A DNA stretch of 64,000 nucleotides, taken from Pochonia chlamydosporia 170. Lineage: Eukaryota; Ascomycota; Sordariomycetes; Hypocreales; Clavicipitaceae. Under the pieces are notes generated by a model, which was not told the origin of the DNA, made no database searches, and was given only the letters and a program-made list of their open reading frames with translations. Positions 46,650 to 58,392 of this stretch are shown piece by piece (position 1 is the first letter of the stretch; each line of letters starts with the position of its first letter). The translations under genes and the position numbers were made by a program. The stretch lies in contig NC_035791.1 of assembly GCF_001653235.2 (NCBI RefSeq), positions 2,666,001-2,730,000 on the forward strand, written 5' to 3'.

Positions 46650-49600
46650 GGTATCGAAGTGCAACCCCAACACCACAGCCCTTGTGCAACTGAGCAGCCT
46701 GGCCAGGTCCATGTAGAGCTGGAGCAAATGCGGCTTACGATTCCCCATACTGTGTTGTATAATACATACATAATAATGCGGAAGACTGCCTCACCAATGG
46801 CATTTATTCTCATGCTTTGTTGCCCACCTACCTAGGTTGGCACATCTCCATAATCTACACGAATCAAGAGTTGGCCAATGACTCGAGAAGTTATCGAGCA
46901 CAGATACCCACCACGTCCATTTCATCCGAGGCAAGCTAATAAAGACTATTATGAATTTCGAGGCAGCTCGAGCTGGCCAGGAAAATCCGATCTACTCGCA
47001 ATATGTCACAACAGCGCGCCGAACCTGTTTACGTCTCGGTGCACCGAATGCAATCGAAATATCGTTAGAATGCAAATGAGACATGCATCATCATGCCTTA
47101 GCAAAGGTGTGAGGCGTCAAATGGATGGGTTAGCATGGCGATGGCGCCAGCCCAACGGCAAACGCCAGATTCGCACAGCATCACCTGGTGTGCAACCCTT
47201 CGGAATGTGGCGATGATGTAAAGATGGATGGATGTCATCAAATTGCTACTACGTGCGCCTTGCTGGTTATCAACGAGTGACAGAACGGAGCTAAGCCAAC
47301 AAGAACCAGTGACCTGAGCTGGGGCGATCAACCGAATGTCATGTTGGAATCATCATCGGCATTTCAACATCTGCCACTCTCGGCAGGCGAGAACAAGATG
47401 ATGATCCAACCAGTTTGCACATTGCAGATGGCACTGGGTAGTCTTTTGTCTTCATCTTCAATGCGTTCTAGACGGCATCTTTGCAAAGTTGGTTGCTCCC
47501 AAATGCTTGCGCCCTTGAAATTCGTCACTTGACAAGATGTGCCCCTTGTACAATCGGTATTCCTGAGTCCTACCGTGAGGAACAACCACACACCATTTGA
47601 CTATTCTCTTCATTTTTATTGTGCTGCCAAGAGGAATGCCCATCTTTGGACCAGCTGCAGATGGGCTGGCAGAATACCTAGTTGATTAATTGCCTGGACA
47701 TTACGGAGTAGTAATACCAAACAACCAAGGACTTTGTAGGCTACGACGGCATCCAAAACCCTACTAGCCTTGGTAAGAGAACCGCCAGTTGGAGACGATC
47801 TGCAGATTGAGCAGAGGCGCAACTTCATCGGCTCTAGTCTCACTTGCGGTGTCGTCAAGACCTCTCCCTATCCGATACAGAGAACACAAAACATCGCTTG
47901 CCGGACCCACACCCGCACTAAGCAAGGAAGCACGACGTCCTCAGTCAAATTTGGCATCAAGACCGAGTAGTGGATTACGGAGCGGAGACTGGAGGAAGGA
48001 CAACGGGGACTTGAATCATCTCCATCCTACTGTACGGAGCTACGGCACTGTACTACTGTGCGAGTAGTTGTTTCTGCTGAGCCTCGTACACTCTTACTAT
48101 TGGGCCACAGTCCATTTGGTTGTCACCACGGAGTGCTCAGTGTGGAATATTGGACTCGGGACTCCGTGTATCCCAATCCACCTTCGACGGCCAGTGCCTA
48201 ATACTACGCAGTCAGTGCTGAGAGCAGGGATTGCCGTGGGCAGCATGTGGACAAGACCGACGCACCGTCGTCTCGGGGCAGTGGATCAGGTCAGCCGTTC
48301 CTACACGGCACTGTCGCTCGTGGATTTGAAGCAGTTGAGGATGCCAAGTGGCAAGGAAGAGTGAAAAGCTAAAAAAAAACACGCAAACTGGCAAGGAGAA
48401 TAGCGGCCGGATGCTCCTTGCATTTATGAAATCGAGCAATAGCGGGTGCGGGTGACTACTGCCAGCGCAGTCTGGAGATGAGAAAGAAGCAGAATACCCA
48501 TTGCATTTGGCCAGATTTGGAGTTTTACAATTCATATCACGATGATGGTGTGGCTGAGTGGAGACACGGCCAGGAGAGTTCTCTTCCATAGCCATTCCCG
48601 GCTCGAGGATCCTTGATTTCTCTTCGGGTGGAAAAGCTTATCACAACTGGCGTTGTGGTGGCTTCGTTGATAGGTTGCTTCAGGAGCCATATTTTGCATT
48701 GGACATTCTGGAAACCAACCATCCCGCCGCAAAAGGCGACAGACCTCCTTCGCCGAGACCTGTCAACAACTTTTCAACCAGGGCACTTGGGAAAACCAAT
48801 TACTTCTGCTCAGAAAGCATCTCGCCAGTTTTCAGGCCTCCGTCTTTGTGGCTGGGCTGGCTGGTTGGACGCTCAGTATGCAGGGGGACTCAGCAGTTGG
48901 ATCTACCAGACTGACATGATACTGGACAGCTGGGAATCCCTGCAGAAAGCACCAGGGATATTGAAGAGCCCTGAGAAGAGGGACAATGACCCTTGCCATC
49001 ATCCCAGCTTTGCGGCTTGTGGCTGCAATATTCTTCTGTGTAAGATGGCACAGTGTAACAAGGTCGCGACACTCTGGTGCAAAGGTTGAACAGAACGTCT
49101 CTGCACAATGACACCAGAGCTGCGTGGACATGTGGTGGCCAATATTGGCAACATGCAACACACCGTCCAGCCTGAAGAGGACCAGCATTAGCACGGCGCA
49201 AGGCATGCTTGTTCCTCCTCAACAATGACCCTGGTGACGGTCAAAGAGGGCTCAATCGTTTGTGTGACGCATAGTTGCTCTGGCCAGCGAGTTCCAACAT
49301 GATACTTGTGCATGATGGATGACTTGAGTCCAGAAAGTTCATTTACCTGCTCTGCGCCCGCACTTGATGCTAGGCAAGGAAAACAAGACAACACACCGAC
49401 ACAGCCCAAGGATGCGAGTGGACTGGTGCAAGTTGGACGTTCGTATGCATGGATCAAGTGCCAGGAGAATACGGAGGCTTACTTTATGTGACACTTGGAC
49501 CTGGGCTTCACAACTTGTGTCTTTGATAGTATTGTACCGTGGTTGAATTCTCCACGAGGTTTACGACTTGCACAATAATTGTCGCACATGTACTTGGCAT

Positions 49601-49912
49601 TTGCCACTGTCCCTGGGCTTTGGAGAAGATGGAATTGGCCAGGGTGGATGGACAGCACTCGGCTGATCTTTGTTCAGTCGCTTCAATGTTCACTCGCGGG
49701 GATCCCGGGTTCCACTACTCTGTGCAAGTCTGACTTGCTGTGGTCAATGTGTGCAGACAGAGAGACAACATGCATACATAACTTCCCTTTCTGGATGTCT
49801 TCTAGAACATCAGACGGAACGCCTCCCCCGGAAAAAGGAAGAGTACCACACAGTGGCTCACCAACAAGTTGCACCAACACAACAACGGCTGGTGGACTTG
49901 GTGACAGGGCCA

Positions 49913-49938
49913 AGCTCCCAGCTCCCAGCTCCCAGCTC
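49913..49938. repeat. (AGCTCCC)3.7 tandem repeat
   Basis: Nearly four perfect copies of the heptamer AGCTCCC in intergenic DNA. Confidence 0.9.
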
Positions 49939-51661
49939 AATCAGTCTCACAACGGTTGATATTGAACGAGCCGGCATTGCTCGGAAAACAAAACGGCCCT
50001 GTGTTCGTGCTTTCTCCGCCCCTGCCACCATCTCTGCGTTCTCTTGAGGCGTTGCAAAACTCTGCGTCGTGTTTGTAACACCAGAATGAATACAAGAATG
50101 CGTCGCAGGCATGCTGAAGCGGCGTGGGTGGCATGATGGCACGTTCGATGATGATACAAATGAACTGACGGGGTGCACAGACGCGGGCCATTGTCATTGC
50201 TGGCGTTATCATCCATCGCCAACTTACACCCGATATCTTGGATGTCCTGGCCTAGCCTCACCTCATCAGTCATGTCTCGTCCCGCCTTGCCTTGACTTGA
50301 CTTTCTTGTCTTGGACTCGCCCTTCTCTTTACAAGCCGCCCAACCGCTTCACCCGCCCAGACGCCACGCGCCATCGCACACGCTGATCTCCGACCTTCCC
50401 ATGGCTCGATCCTATCACGTCACATTGCGCAAAAGCCACCCCGTACAAGTAATCCATGCGGCCCTCTGATTAAGCAACATCCATGCCAAGGATATTGTGT
50501 CCCCTGCTTCCTGTTGCTCAGGTAGATGCTAACTCCTATTGTATTGTGTAGTGGATGGCTTTTTTTCGCCCCTTGCTCCCCCCAATGCCCCAGCCGAAAC
50601 TGAGCCCCTCGCTAAACTACACAGGCCAGGTATATTGCAAAGAGCCACGGTCGGCAAAGAATAGTAATCAAGAAACATTGAAACAATAAGGGGTCCGTGA
50701 CACCATGATCCCCAGCGCGCCCGTCGACACACTCGTCACATCTTACTGGCCATGAAGCGCCTGGTCCCGGTGTCAGTTCCGTGCATAGAAGCTCCTGGGC
50801 AAACACAACTTGACACATTCGGCAACTCAGCCTGCCGATACATGGTGTAATCTGTCTTGTGCAATACACGCCTGCCAAGTGGTCACTGTTTGCTTACCAA
50901 CGTGAATCAGTCTTGACGACATATTCATGCACCCTTGTTGTCTTGTTCTCTACTCCGTATACCTACGTCCAGATGGAACACGGCAGTGCATAATACAAAG
51001 TTCCTACCCAGGTAGGTAGGTAGGTAAGAAGATTCCTGGGTCAATAAAAGCAAGCCTCTGGTACTATTCATACCAACAATGTGAGCAACATGCACAAAGT
51101 TACCCCAGGCCATTGAATAAGCGGCACTTGCAGATCTTGTACTTCTCACACTCCCACTCCCGCTCGCGATTCCGCTCGGCTATCCAATCTCAACACATGA
51201 GACATGCATTCACTTGGAAACAACTTCACCCTTGTCGGAAAATTTTCATCTTGAACAGCAAGGAGAACCACAGTTTCTCCACAAAGTCTTTTTTTCCTTC
51301 CGTCTCTCATCCCGTACAGTAACTATGCCAGAAAAAAAAAATTTCGTTACTGTCCCCATTTATCGACATAATTCATGCGGCCACGAGCCGATTTGGTGTC
51401 CCCTGCCTGCGCTGGTGCCATGTCACTCCATGCAACGCCATGGGGGACCATTTCTATATCTATTTACAACTCCCTTCTTAAATGCAGTGCTCCGTAGCCC
51501 GTCTTTCATGTAAAACGCCATAGGCACTCTCTCCCCCCACCGAAGCCTTTCGGTAGGGATGTGTCTTGTTTCCTTTTTCGCCAAGAGCTGATTGTCCGGG
51601 TATCTTGGTACCCTGTTGCAACCTAGGTAACCACACACCCCGTGCTCTCCCGCAGCCCGCT

Positions 51662-54600
51662 CTAGTCGTTGCGTGCCGCCTTGTCTCCCTCTAGATGAAT
51701 CTCGGTTACTTCCTCCGAGGTTCCCTCTCCCGCTCCGTCTGGCGGCACGGAAATGACACCCCGGTTATCCCACGAGGCACTGTCCTCAAACGGGCCGGCC
51801 GATGCCATATCAGTGTCTTGCTCTGACAGTGCTTTGCCCCTATCGTCACCCGAGGAGTCAAATTGCACATCATCACTGGCGCAGTCCGCGTCCCCGCCAG
51901 TGCCGTTCGCCGTGTTGCCGTTCAGACCAGTGAAATTCCAGCCCTGTGTCATGTCCAGGCCTTTTGATGCGCCGCTGTGGTAGTTGCCATCATCTTCAAT
52001 GCTACGGCGGAGGGTGTTGCTGTCATACGCAGGCAGCTCGTCGTCGTCTTCTAGACCGGTCAGTGGCGTCACCGTTGTTTTGGTGGATCGTTGACTGATA
52101 ATCTCCTCGCCGGATTCTGTCGCTTCATTGTCAGAGTGGCCTGCCTCGCTGTCGAACTTTTCAAAAATTTCCTTGAATCTAGGCCCCCCCAATGGACCGC
52201 TGCTGCGGCGGCGGTAAAAGAGTAGATATGCCGCACTGGTGATAACAGACGTGGGATCTGATACCACGTGAACGGACGAGTCTAATTTGGCAAAAAAAAA
52301 AAAAAAAAGCAAGTCAGCTACAGTGTTGGGGTGCGTGTGTCAAAACCCGACTCAATAGACTTACCATTGTAATTGTACCATTTCCCATCCACAAAATTCT
52401 TGGCGTATGCCGTGTAATGGCCTCCGCCAAGACCGCCATAATGGTCGTCGACTCCGATCAAATCGTAAATCTCCGCCTTGCCGTCTTCCTTTTGGATGAC
52501 TCTGGATGTGAGGTCCAGCCCTTCAATGGGAAAGTCAACAAGGACGTCTAGTTTATCCCGTCGCCAACCGGAACCGCTTCAGATGCGCCACTAGAATGTC
52601 GGGCGTCTTCCAGAGATCAAACTTTTTGCTGGCGCGTCGGTGCTCCTTGCATCGAGGACAATACCACATGTCTTGCTCAGACAGGATTTCCGCCCGCTCA
52701 AACTCATCCAGACACTCTTCAAGGGTGATGCCACGAGTTCGACGGGTAACTCGTCGACGCTGAGTAATCTTCAAAGCTGAGTCGACCAGAGTCTCAACGT
52801 CTGCAAAAGTTCTCGCCCCCTGAGCTGGGTCTGGCTTTCTGGTGTTATTGCCAAAAACGGTATCCCACGCTTCCTCATTCCAGTCCACAACGATGCCTTC
52901 GAACAGGCGAATCAAGGGCCCGCCGTCTGCGACAGCTGGGGGCATTGGTTGAGGGGGAACAACGTTGGCTCTCTGAGCCAACTTGCCAGATCTGGTTGGC
53001 TTGTCACGGCGTTTGTTACCCTTCTTCCCGCTGCCTTTCTGGTTCCTACCCTTCTTCCGGCCATTCTGGTTATACTTGGCGTTGTGTCTGCCTGGTCGTC
53101 CGTTGACCTAGCATACGTGTGAGCTTGATTTCACCCCCCCAAAAAAGGAATTGACAAAGTTGGGAATATAGATCTTACCTTGGCCGCCGGCTGGACATCT
53201 TCCTCACTGGACTCCTCCATCATCCGTGTCTGGGAAGAGTCTGGTGTGACTTCATCCTCTTCTCCACTCTCGTCATTGCCGGAACCAGCACTGTTAGAAC
53301 TTTCAGGGCTAGGCGCATCATCTTCCTTTGCACTGGATTCGGGAATACGATCTGCAAGTTTGGGTAGCGTCCTGGTGTTATCAACACTAGACCACCCGGT
53401 TGGAACTGGCCCGTCAGAATCATTCTTGAAGTAGCAAAGCTCGAACAGGTTTTGCAATTCCGGGTTCAAGAAGTTTGCCGGGTTGACAAATTTGGGTGCC
53501 TCTGTGTTGAAGTGCTTGAGAATTTTTGGCTGCGTCATAGAAGGGCTAGGTGCCTGGTTGCTGGCATTGTCGGCTGCATCCTTCATCGTGATATCGACCA
53601 TGTCGTCTTCTCCTTCAACGGAGTTGCTCGCAATTTTACTGTCGCCTGAAGAATCCGCGTCTGAGGCGGTAGTGATGACCATGTCTGCGTCGACGCCGTC
53701 AGATGCGTCAGACTCCTGTACATCCCTCAACTTGGACCAGGTGGAAAAGGTTGCAACCTTTTGCAAGATCTTGCGTTGAATGATGTCGTAGTTGGATGCG
53801 TCCTCTCTGGTTAGAGTGATAAAGTGTGGCGGCGAAATGCCCTCTGGACCACGGCCGGGAATTTGCGGTCTCCGATGAAGAACAGGGACCACCATAGTGT
53901 CACACTCTTCCTCATTCCACTCTGCAGACTCGGGGGGACTATCAATATCCAGCATGGACCTGTACTTCTTATGGGGCCGCTTGCTCGGCCAGTTGGTAGG
54001 AGGCGCCTCTAATTCGTGAATTGTTGGCGTGTCTGAGGATTGAATCTCTTCTGATACGTCTTGAGTGTTGTCATAGATCTTGAAGAACCTGTCTTTGAAC
54101 TCCTCGGCGCCCATGAGTCGTTCAACGGGTACTCCAGTTCTGACTGAAATGAACTGTTTAAGCGACTCGATGGAACTGTGCCTTGACAATTCGACCTCGA
54201 TCTTAACGGGAACATCGTTGAGAGGGAAGAACTTGACAGACTTGGACCACATGTTCTCCAGTGGCAGGGGTAATGTAAGGTTGTTGAAGGGGTCAAAGGT
54301 GATGCTTATCTTGCCACACTCAGGGCATTTCAAAGTGGACTTGTACAGACCTGTAAACAGATCTGCAATGACAGAGTCATCCCTACGGCAGGTGATATCC
54401 CAAACCTTATCAGCCATCTCTTTAATTGCCTCAGGATTGTTGATCATGTCGTCAGTAGAGTCCGGCTTTTCAATGTACGGTTTCTTTTTGATCCTGCTCA
54501 AGTCTTCTTGAAGGGCGTCCAACAGAAATCCTAGGAACTCCTGTGAATCCTGCTGGCTCCATCCAGAGAAAGTCGGACGACAACGACCGACAGTTGACTT

Positions 54601-56783
54601 GAAGTCTCGCGGACTTACGGAACCGCGGCCTTCCTCGTATATCTCCCGCAAAAGGTTCCCGTAGGCGATGGCAACTCTGCCCTCAAATCCCAGTACATTT
54701 GTTTTGTTGATTTCACCAAAATAGGATTCGGTCAAAAAGTATTTGGTGAGCTCCTCGACGCTTCGAACACATTGCAAGGCAGAATTCATGTAGCAAGTGT
54801 TGCCCAGATTATGCAGACCTACAGCGCCAATGCTCCTCCCATGCCGCTTCTTCTGCACCCGTCCTCGCGTCAGGGGACCATCGAATCCGGGACTGCTTCG
54901 GTTGCTGCTTGTCTTGGAGGACATCGTGCTGGCGGCCAGGCGTGACGGCACAGATTTCTCGGCGGTTTTCAGCCGGCCTGTGTAGTTGCTTACATGACTG
55001 TTCCCAATCGCCTCATCCAAAACCAATGTCTGGTCTGTTGTCAATTCATAATGCTGCAAAGTCGACTGTCCGTTGAACTTGTCGTTGGCAGTCTGGTCGA
55101 TCAGCGGCACCTTGACACGGAAATCCCTAGCGCGGGCGAAAGACGCAATATCGACGAGTAACGTGGGCCACAGGGGCTGGTTCACATTGGCAACTTGGGT
55201 TCTTCCTGGTGAATCCGGGGGAGTGAGGGCCGACGGACGCTCGGTGTCTTCTTGACTGGGTAATTGGACAGAGGCTGGAATGGTAAACATTTGCGTCTTA
55301 CGCTCCAAGTTGACTCCGGCTAGAGTCTTGATCTCTTTAAGGAAGGTCTGAGCATGGTTTGTAGAGCTTCTTGCGATAACCAGAGGCGGGGGGTTCTTTG
55401 CCTTGAGCGACTGTTCAATAGGAATGGTGCTGACTTCGGACCACAGCCGATGAACGTAGAAGACGGGAGGATGGAATTCGTACAGAATGTTGGACGGCGC
55501 CTGTTTGCTATCGGCGGTGTTGACAGCAACGCGGGCAATGGGTTTTTGCCCTTCCTTGATGCCGTACCAGTCCATGACTAGCCTCCAAGCGTCCTCTGGA
55601 AAAAGCTCGAAAGCCTCAAGCCCCAACCCCGGCTGGAGGCGTACGAAATCCTTACCACTTGAGTCTTTGATGGTTTCTTGCACGATGTCGGCGTTGTCCA
55701 CTGGGCCCAATGAAGCCCCTTCAACGTCCGCCGTAGGTGATTTTGAGCCGGTCCGCAAAGCAAGAGCTTTATCAACCCAGGTTCTTGAAACCAGATACGC
55801 CACATTTCCCTCTTGCACAGGAGCTTCGGCGAAGGCTTTTAACAGCATTTCGATGATTTTGACTTGCTCCAATAAGGGTGGAGGTGCTACGATTATCTTC
55901 AAGTTAGTACCAGCTCAAAAGGCATGGAAATTTGGTGTAATATGCTTTTGACACCTAGCGATGGGACGTGCTACACAAAAAAGATGACCTATTTTGGGGG
56001 GTTCATGTATTTTTCTGGTTCTTACGTTGAGATGGGGAAGCTTCGTGACCGTTTACATCGGGGGCATCGACACTCATGGCGCGGGGAAACTCTGAGGCGG
56101 ACTGAGAGCCATCGGTATCCATGGCGCTGCCATTCTTGGTGGGAGCTGCGTCGGGATCCATGCTGGAAGCTCTTCTCTTTAAGGGAGAGGAAGACCGCTG
56201 AGGCAGCTCGGCGTCGCCATTCATGATGGCCCTCCGCGAGATGTGAAAGGGAGACTGGCTTCTGCCTGGGTTCCGTGCAGAGCCAGTCTCGTCTCCTCCT
56301 CTGTCACTCTCGAGGGAAAGCTCCGCGTAGGCCGAAGCACAGGGTGACGATGCAGTAGAAGAAGCGTAGTCGGCGGAGACGAGGGAGGCGGCGTGGGCTT
56401 GTTGCAACCGCTGGGGTAAGCTCGAGGCGGTTGCAACAGGCTCTGGACGAAGATACCGGGGAAGATCAGAAGGATGGCTCGGAATTACGGAGACGGTAGA
56501 AGCAGAGGTAGAATCGACGGAGAAGGATAGGACGGGGTCGTGGTCGAGTTCGACTTCGCACGAGGGCAGAATGGAATCGTCGGATGGCGAACTCGGAGGG
56601 TCCAATTCTGTCTTGGCTGAGGGCGGCGGGCGGGCAAGCTTTCTCTTCTTTGAGGAAGACGTCTTGACAGTGAGCTGCCCGGGCAGCTCGGGGGACAAAG
56701 GTGTATGATGACGGTCTGGTGGATGGGATAGAAATATTCTGATTCAGTCGCAGGTGAGGGTCTGATGGAGCAGCCTCACGCAT
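51662..56783 (-). CDS. UBP12: ubiquitin C-terminal hydrolase Ubp12 (USP4/15 type), frame broken
   Basis: Favoured exons: 56780-56783, 56026-56715, 53179-55886, 52365-53107, 51662-52281. Order: disordered N-terminus with KKRK; DUSP-like domain starting PPPPLLEQVKIIEML; Cys box NLGNTCYMNSALQC (Cys about 596); QQDSQEFLGFLLDALQED; zinc-ribbon pairs LKCPECGK and WYCPRCKEH; His box GGLGGGHYTAYAKN; acidic tail. At 52570 the frame breaks between HLKRF and GWRRDKLDVLVDF: exon 52365-53107 is one base too long for the frame, or eight bases short of family spacing. No intron can fit there. Downstream coding stays intact for over 250 codons, so an assembly error or recent lesion is likely. The start is uncertain: the first exon's frame is open for about 160 codons before its first ATG (56224); a 64-nt intron from ATG-C at 56783 would supply one. 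Ubp12 removes ubiquitin from proteins in nucleus and cytoplasm. Confidence 0.85.
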
Positions 56784-58392
56784 CTGAGGGAGGAAAGGAA
56801 AAAAAACCTGGGGCGGCTTTTGGGTAGGGCAGTCGTCTTTGTGGCGACAAGGACTGTGACAGGACGAGTTGGGACAGGAACATGCAAAAATGTGATTGCT
56901 GATGGATCAGACCTTGACTGCATGTGGTCTTGGACCTAACCAGACCAGACATGGCACACCAGACCTGACTCGATGAAGGCGGGCCAGGCGGATCTGGCGG
57001 GCAACGGCCAGCACTCCCTTCAATGTTGGTTGGAGGAGGCATGGGCCTTGAACAACAGCCAGGCCAGGCGGCAGTTAGTGGACATGGAGGGGTCAACTGG
57101 TCAACTGGTCAACTGGTCGTGCTGGTACTGACTGCCAGTGCCATTTGATGTCTGGTCTTGTCCCAGCCATGTTCACCAGACTGGACAGCCAGGCCCGCAG
57201 TTGTCTTCCATACTCAGTGCAAAGTATCAATGATCCGTCTCCACTCTCCACCTGCAGGGCAGAACCAGGTCAGTGCGTCATCCACAGACGTCAAAAGTAT
57301 CAATAAATAACCAGGCTCCATGCCTGTGCATTTTGTTTTCTTTTTCTTGTAGCATCTTTCTTGGCTGGCCGGTGCCAGACCCAGTGGCCCGATGATTGAC
57401 CTGTGATTGATTCTTTCATTTACGGAGGTGGTTCGCTCGTAGCAACGATTCTCTGAGTGACAGTGAATATCGACATCTCACTGTCCTTTTGAGTGTGCGA
57501 ACGTGCAGGCGAAGTCGCAAACTGACATATTAGCTACAACACATACCATGAATTTCAATGTCAGGGGTATATACTACCCGCCTGTCTTGCCGCCAAAGAG
57601 ATTGGAGGTCAATACTATTGATCATTACCCAGTACTTCTTTTGCGCTGTTAGATGGTGCTAGATATCGGTAGAGATATCCTACATGTATCATCGGGGGCA
57701 AATATTTCGCCTGCACCTTCGCACACGCACCAAGGATGCATGGATCTATAACATGACATGGCCCATTTTGATAGTCAGTCCTCAAGACGCCCTCTACTAA
57801 GCACCATGATCAAACTTATTCCGCAGAATACAACAAGTTACTAAGGCTAGCACGCAAAGTTGATGTTTGACCAACATTGAGTCTTACAGGATTTAAACCA
57901 CAACACAGACACAGCATCGAGCCAGCGGCAAAATAGTTAGTTGTTCAACGCACACTAAAGGCTACGGCATAACTTTTGCCTTGTGTCCTACCACCTGTCA
58001 AACAACTAGAGGGGACTCATCTCAGAATGCCGCTTCCATACAAAGCCCAACATTCCAGACACATCCCACCGATATCATCTGACAACCATGTTCCTTTGAG
58101 CGGAAGCCATTGCGACACCGTCCCTGAATCCCGTCTACCCAGGAGTGTAACGGGCCACTTTCAAAACAATATCCAACATGTCTTCCATTCCGTCCCGTTG
58201 CCGGTGTAGCTCATCTAGCCACTCTTACGAGTGCTCTAAATCTGTAATACTAGACTGTAAACGCCAGCGCTCTTTGCTTCTTCGAAATCCTAAACTTTAC
58301 ATCGCATTTCGCCAAGCCTTCTAGATTAATCTCCGCCGTCGTCCACAGAGTACTGTATTCAAGCCTCAGACCGCAGGCTGCTCAACTTACGC
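56699..58392. other. intergenic between UBP12 and STE23
   Basis: The left 500 bp (5' flank of UBP12, including its possible micro-exon and intron at 56716-56783) is dense in CCAGAC/GTCTGG words and contains an octamer repeat. The right half is probably STE23 3' untranslated sequence. No gene supported. Confidence 0.5.
57091..57118. repeat. (GGTCAACT)3.5 tandem repeat
   Basis: Three and a half perfect octamers GGTCAACT in the 5' flank of UBP12. The same octamer occurs in tandem at 45962-45981 in the 5' flank of PDE2. Confidence 0.9.

Larger units (their letters stand above)
44405..51661. other. large gene-free interval, about 7.3 kb
   Basis: No supported gene. The first 1.6 kb (5' flank of PDE2) is purine-rich and then dense in GTCTGG/GGTCAACT words; this is likely a long promoter or leader. 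The rest holds TACTCCGTA or its complement at 46146, 47702 and 50951, short tandem repeats and a T16 tract. The stretch 51.0-51.66 kb is probably 3' untranslated sequence of UBP12. Frames of up to 158 codons around 48.6-49.1 kb lack coding character. Confidence 0.45.
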
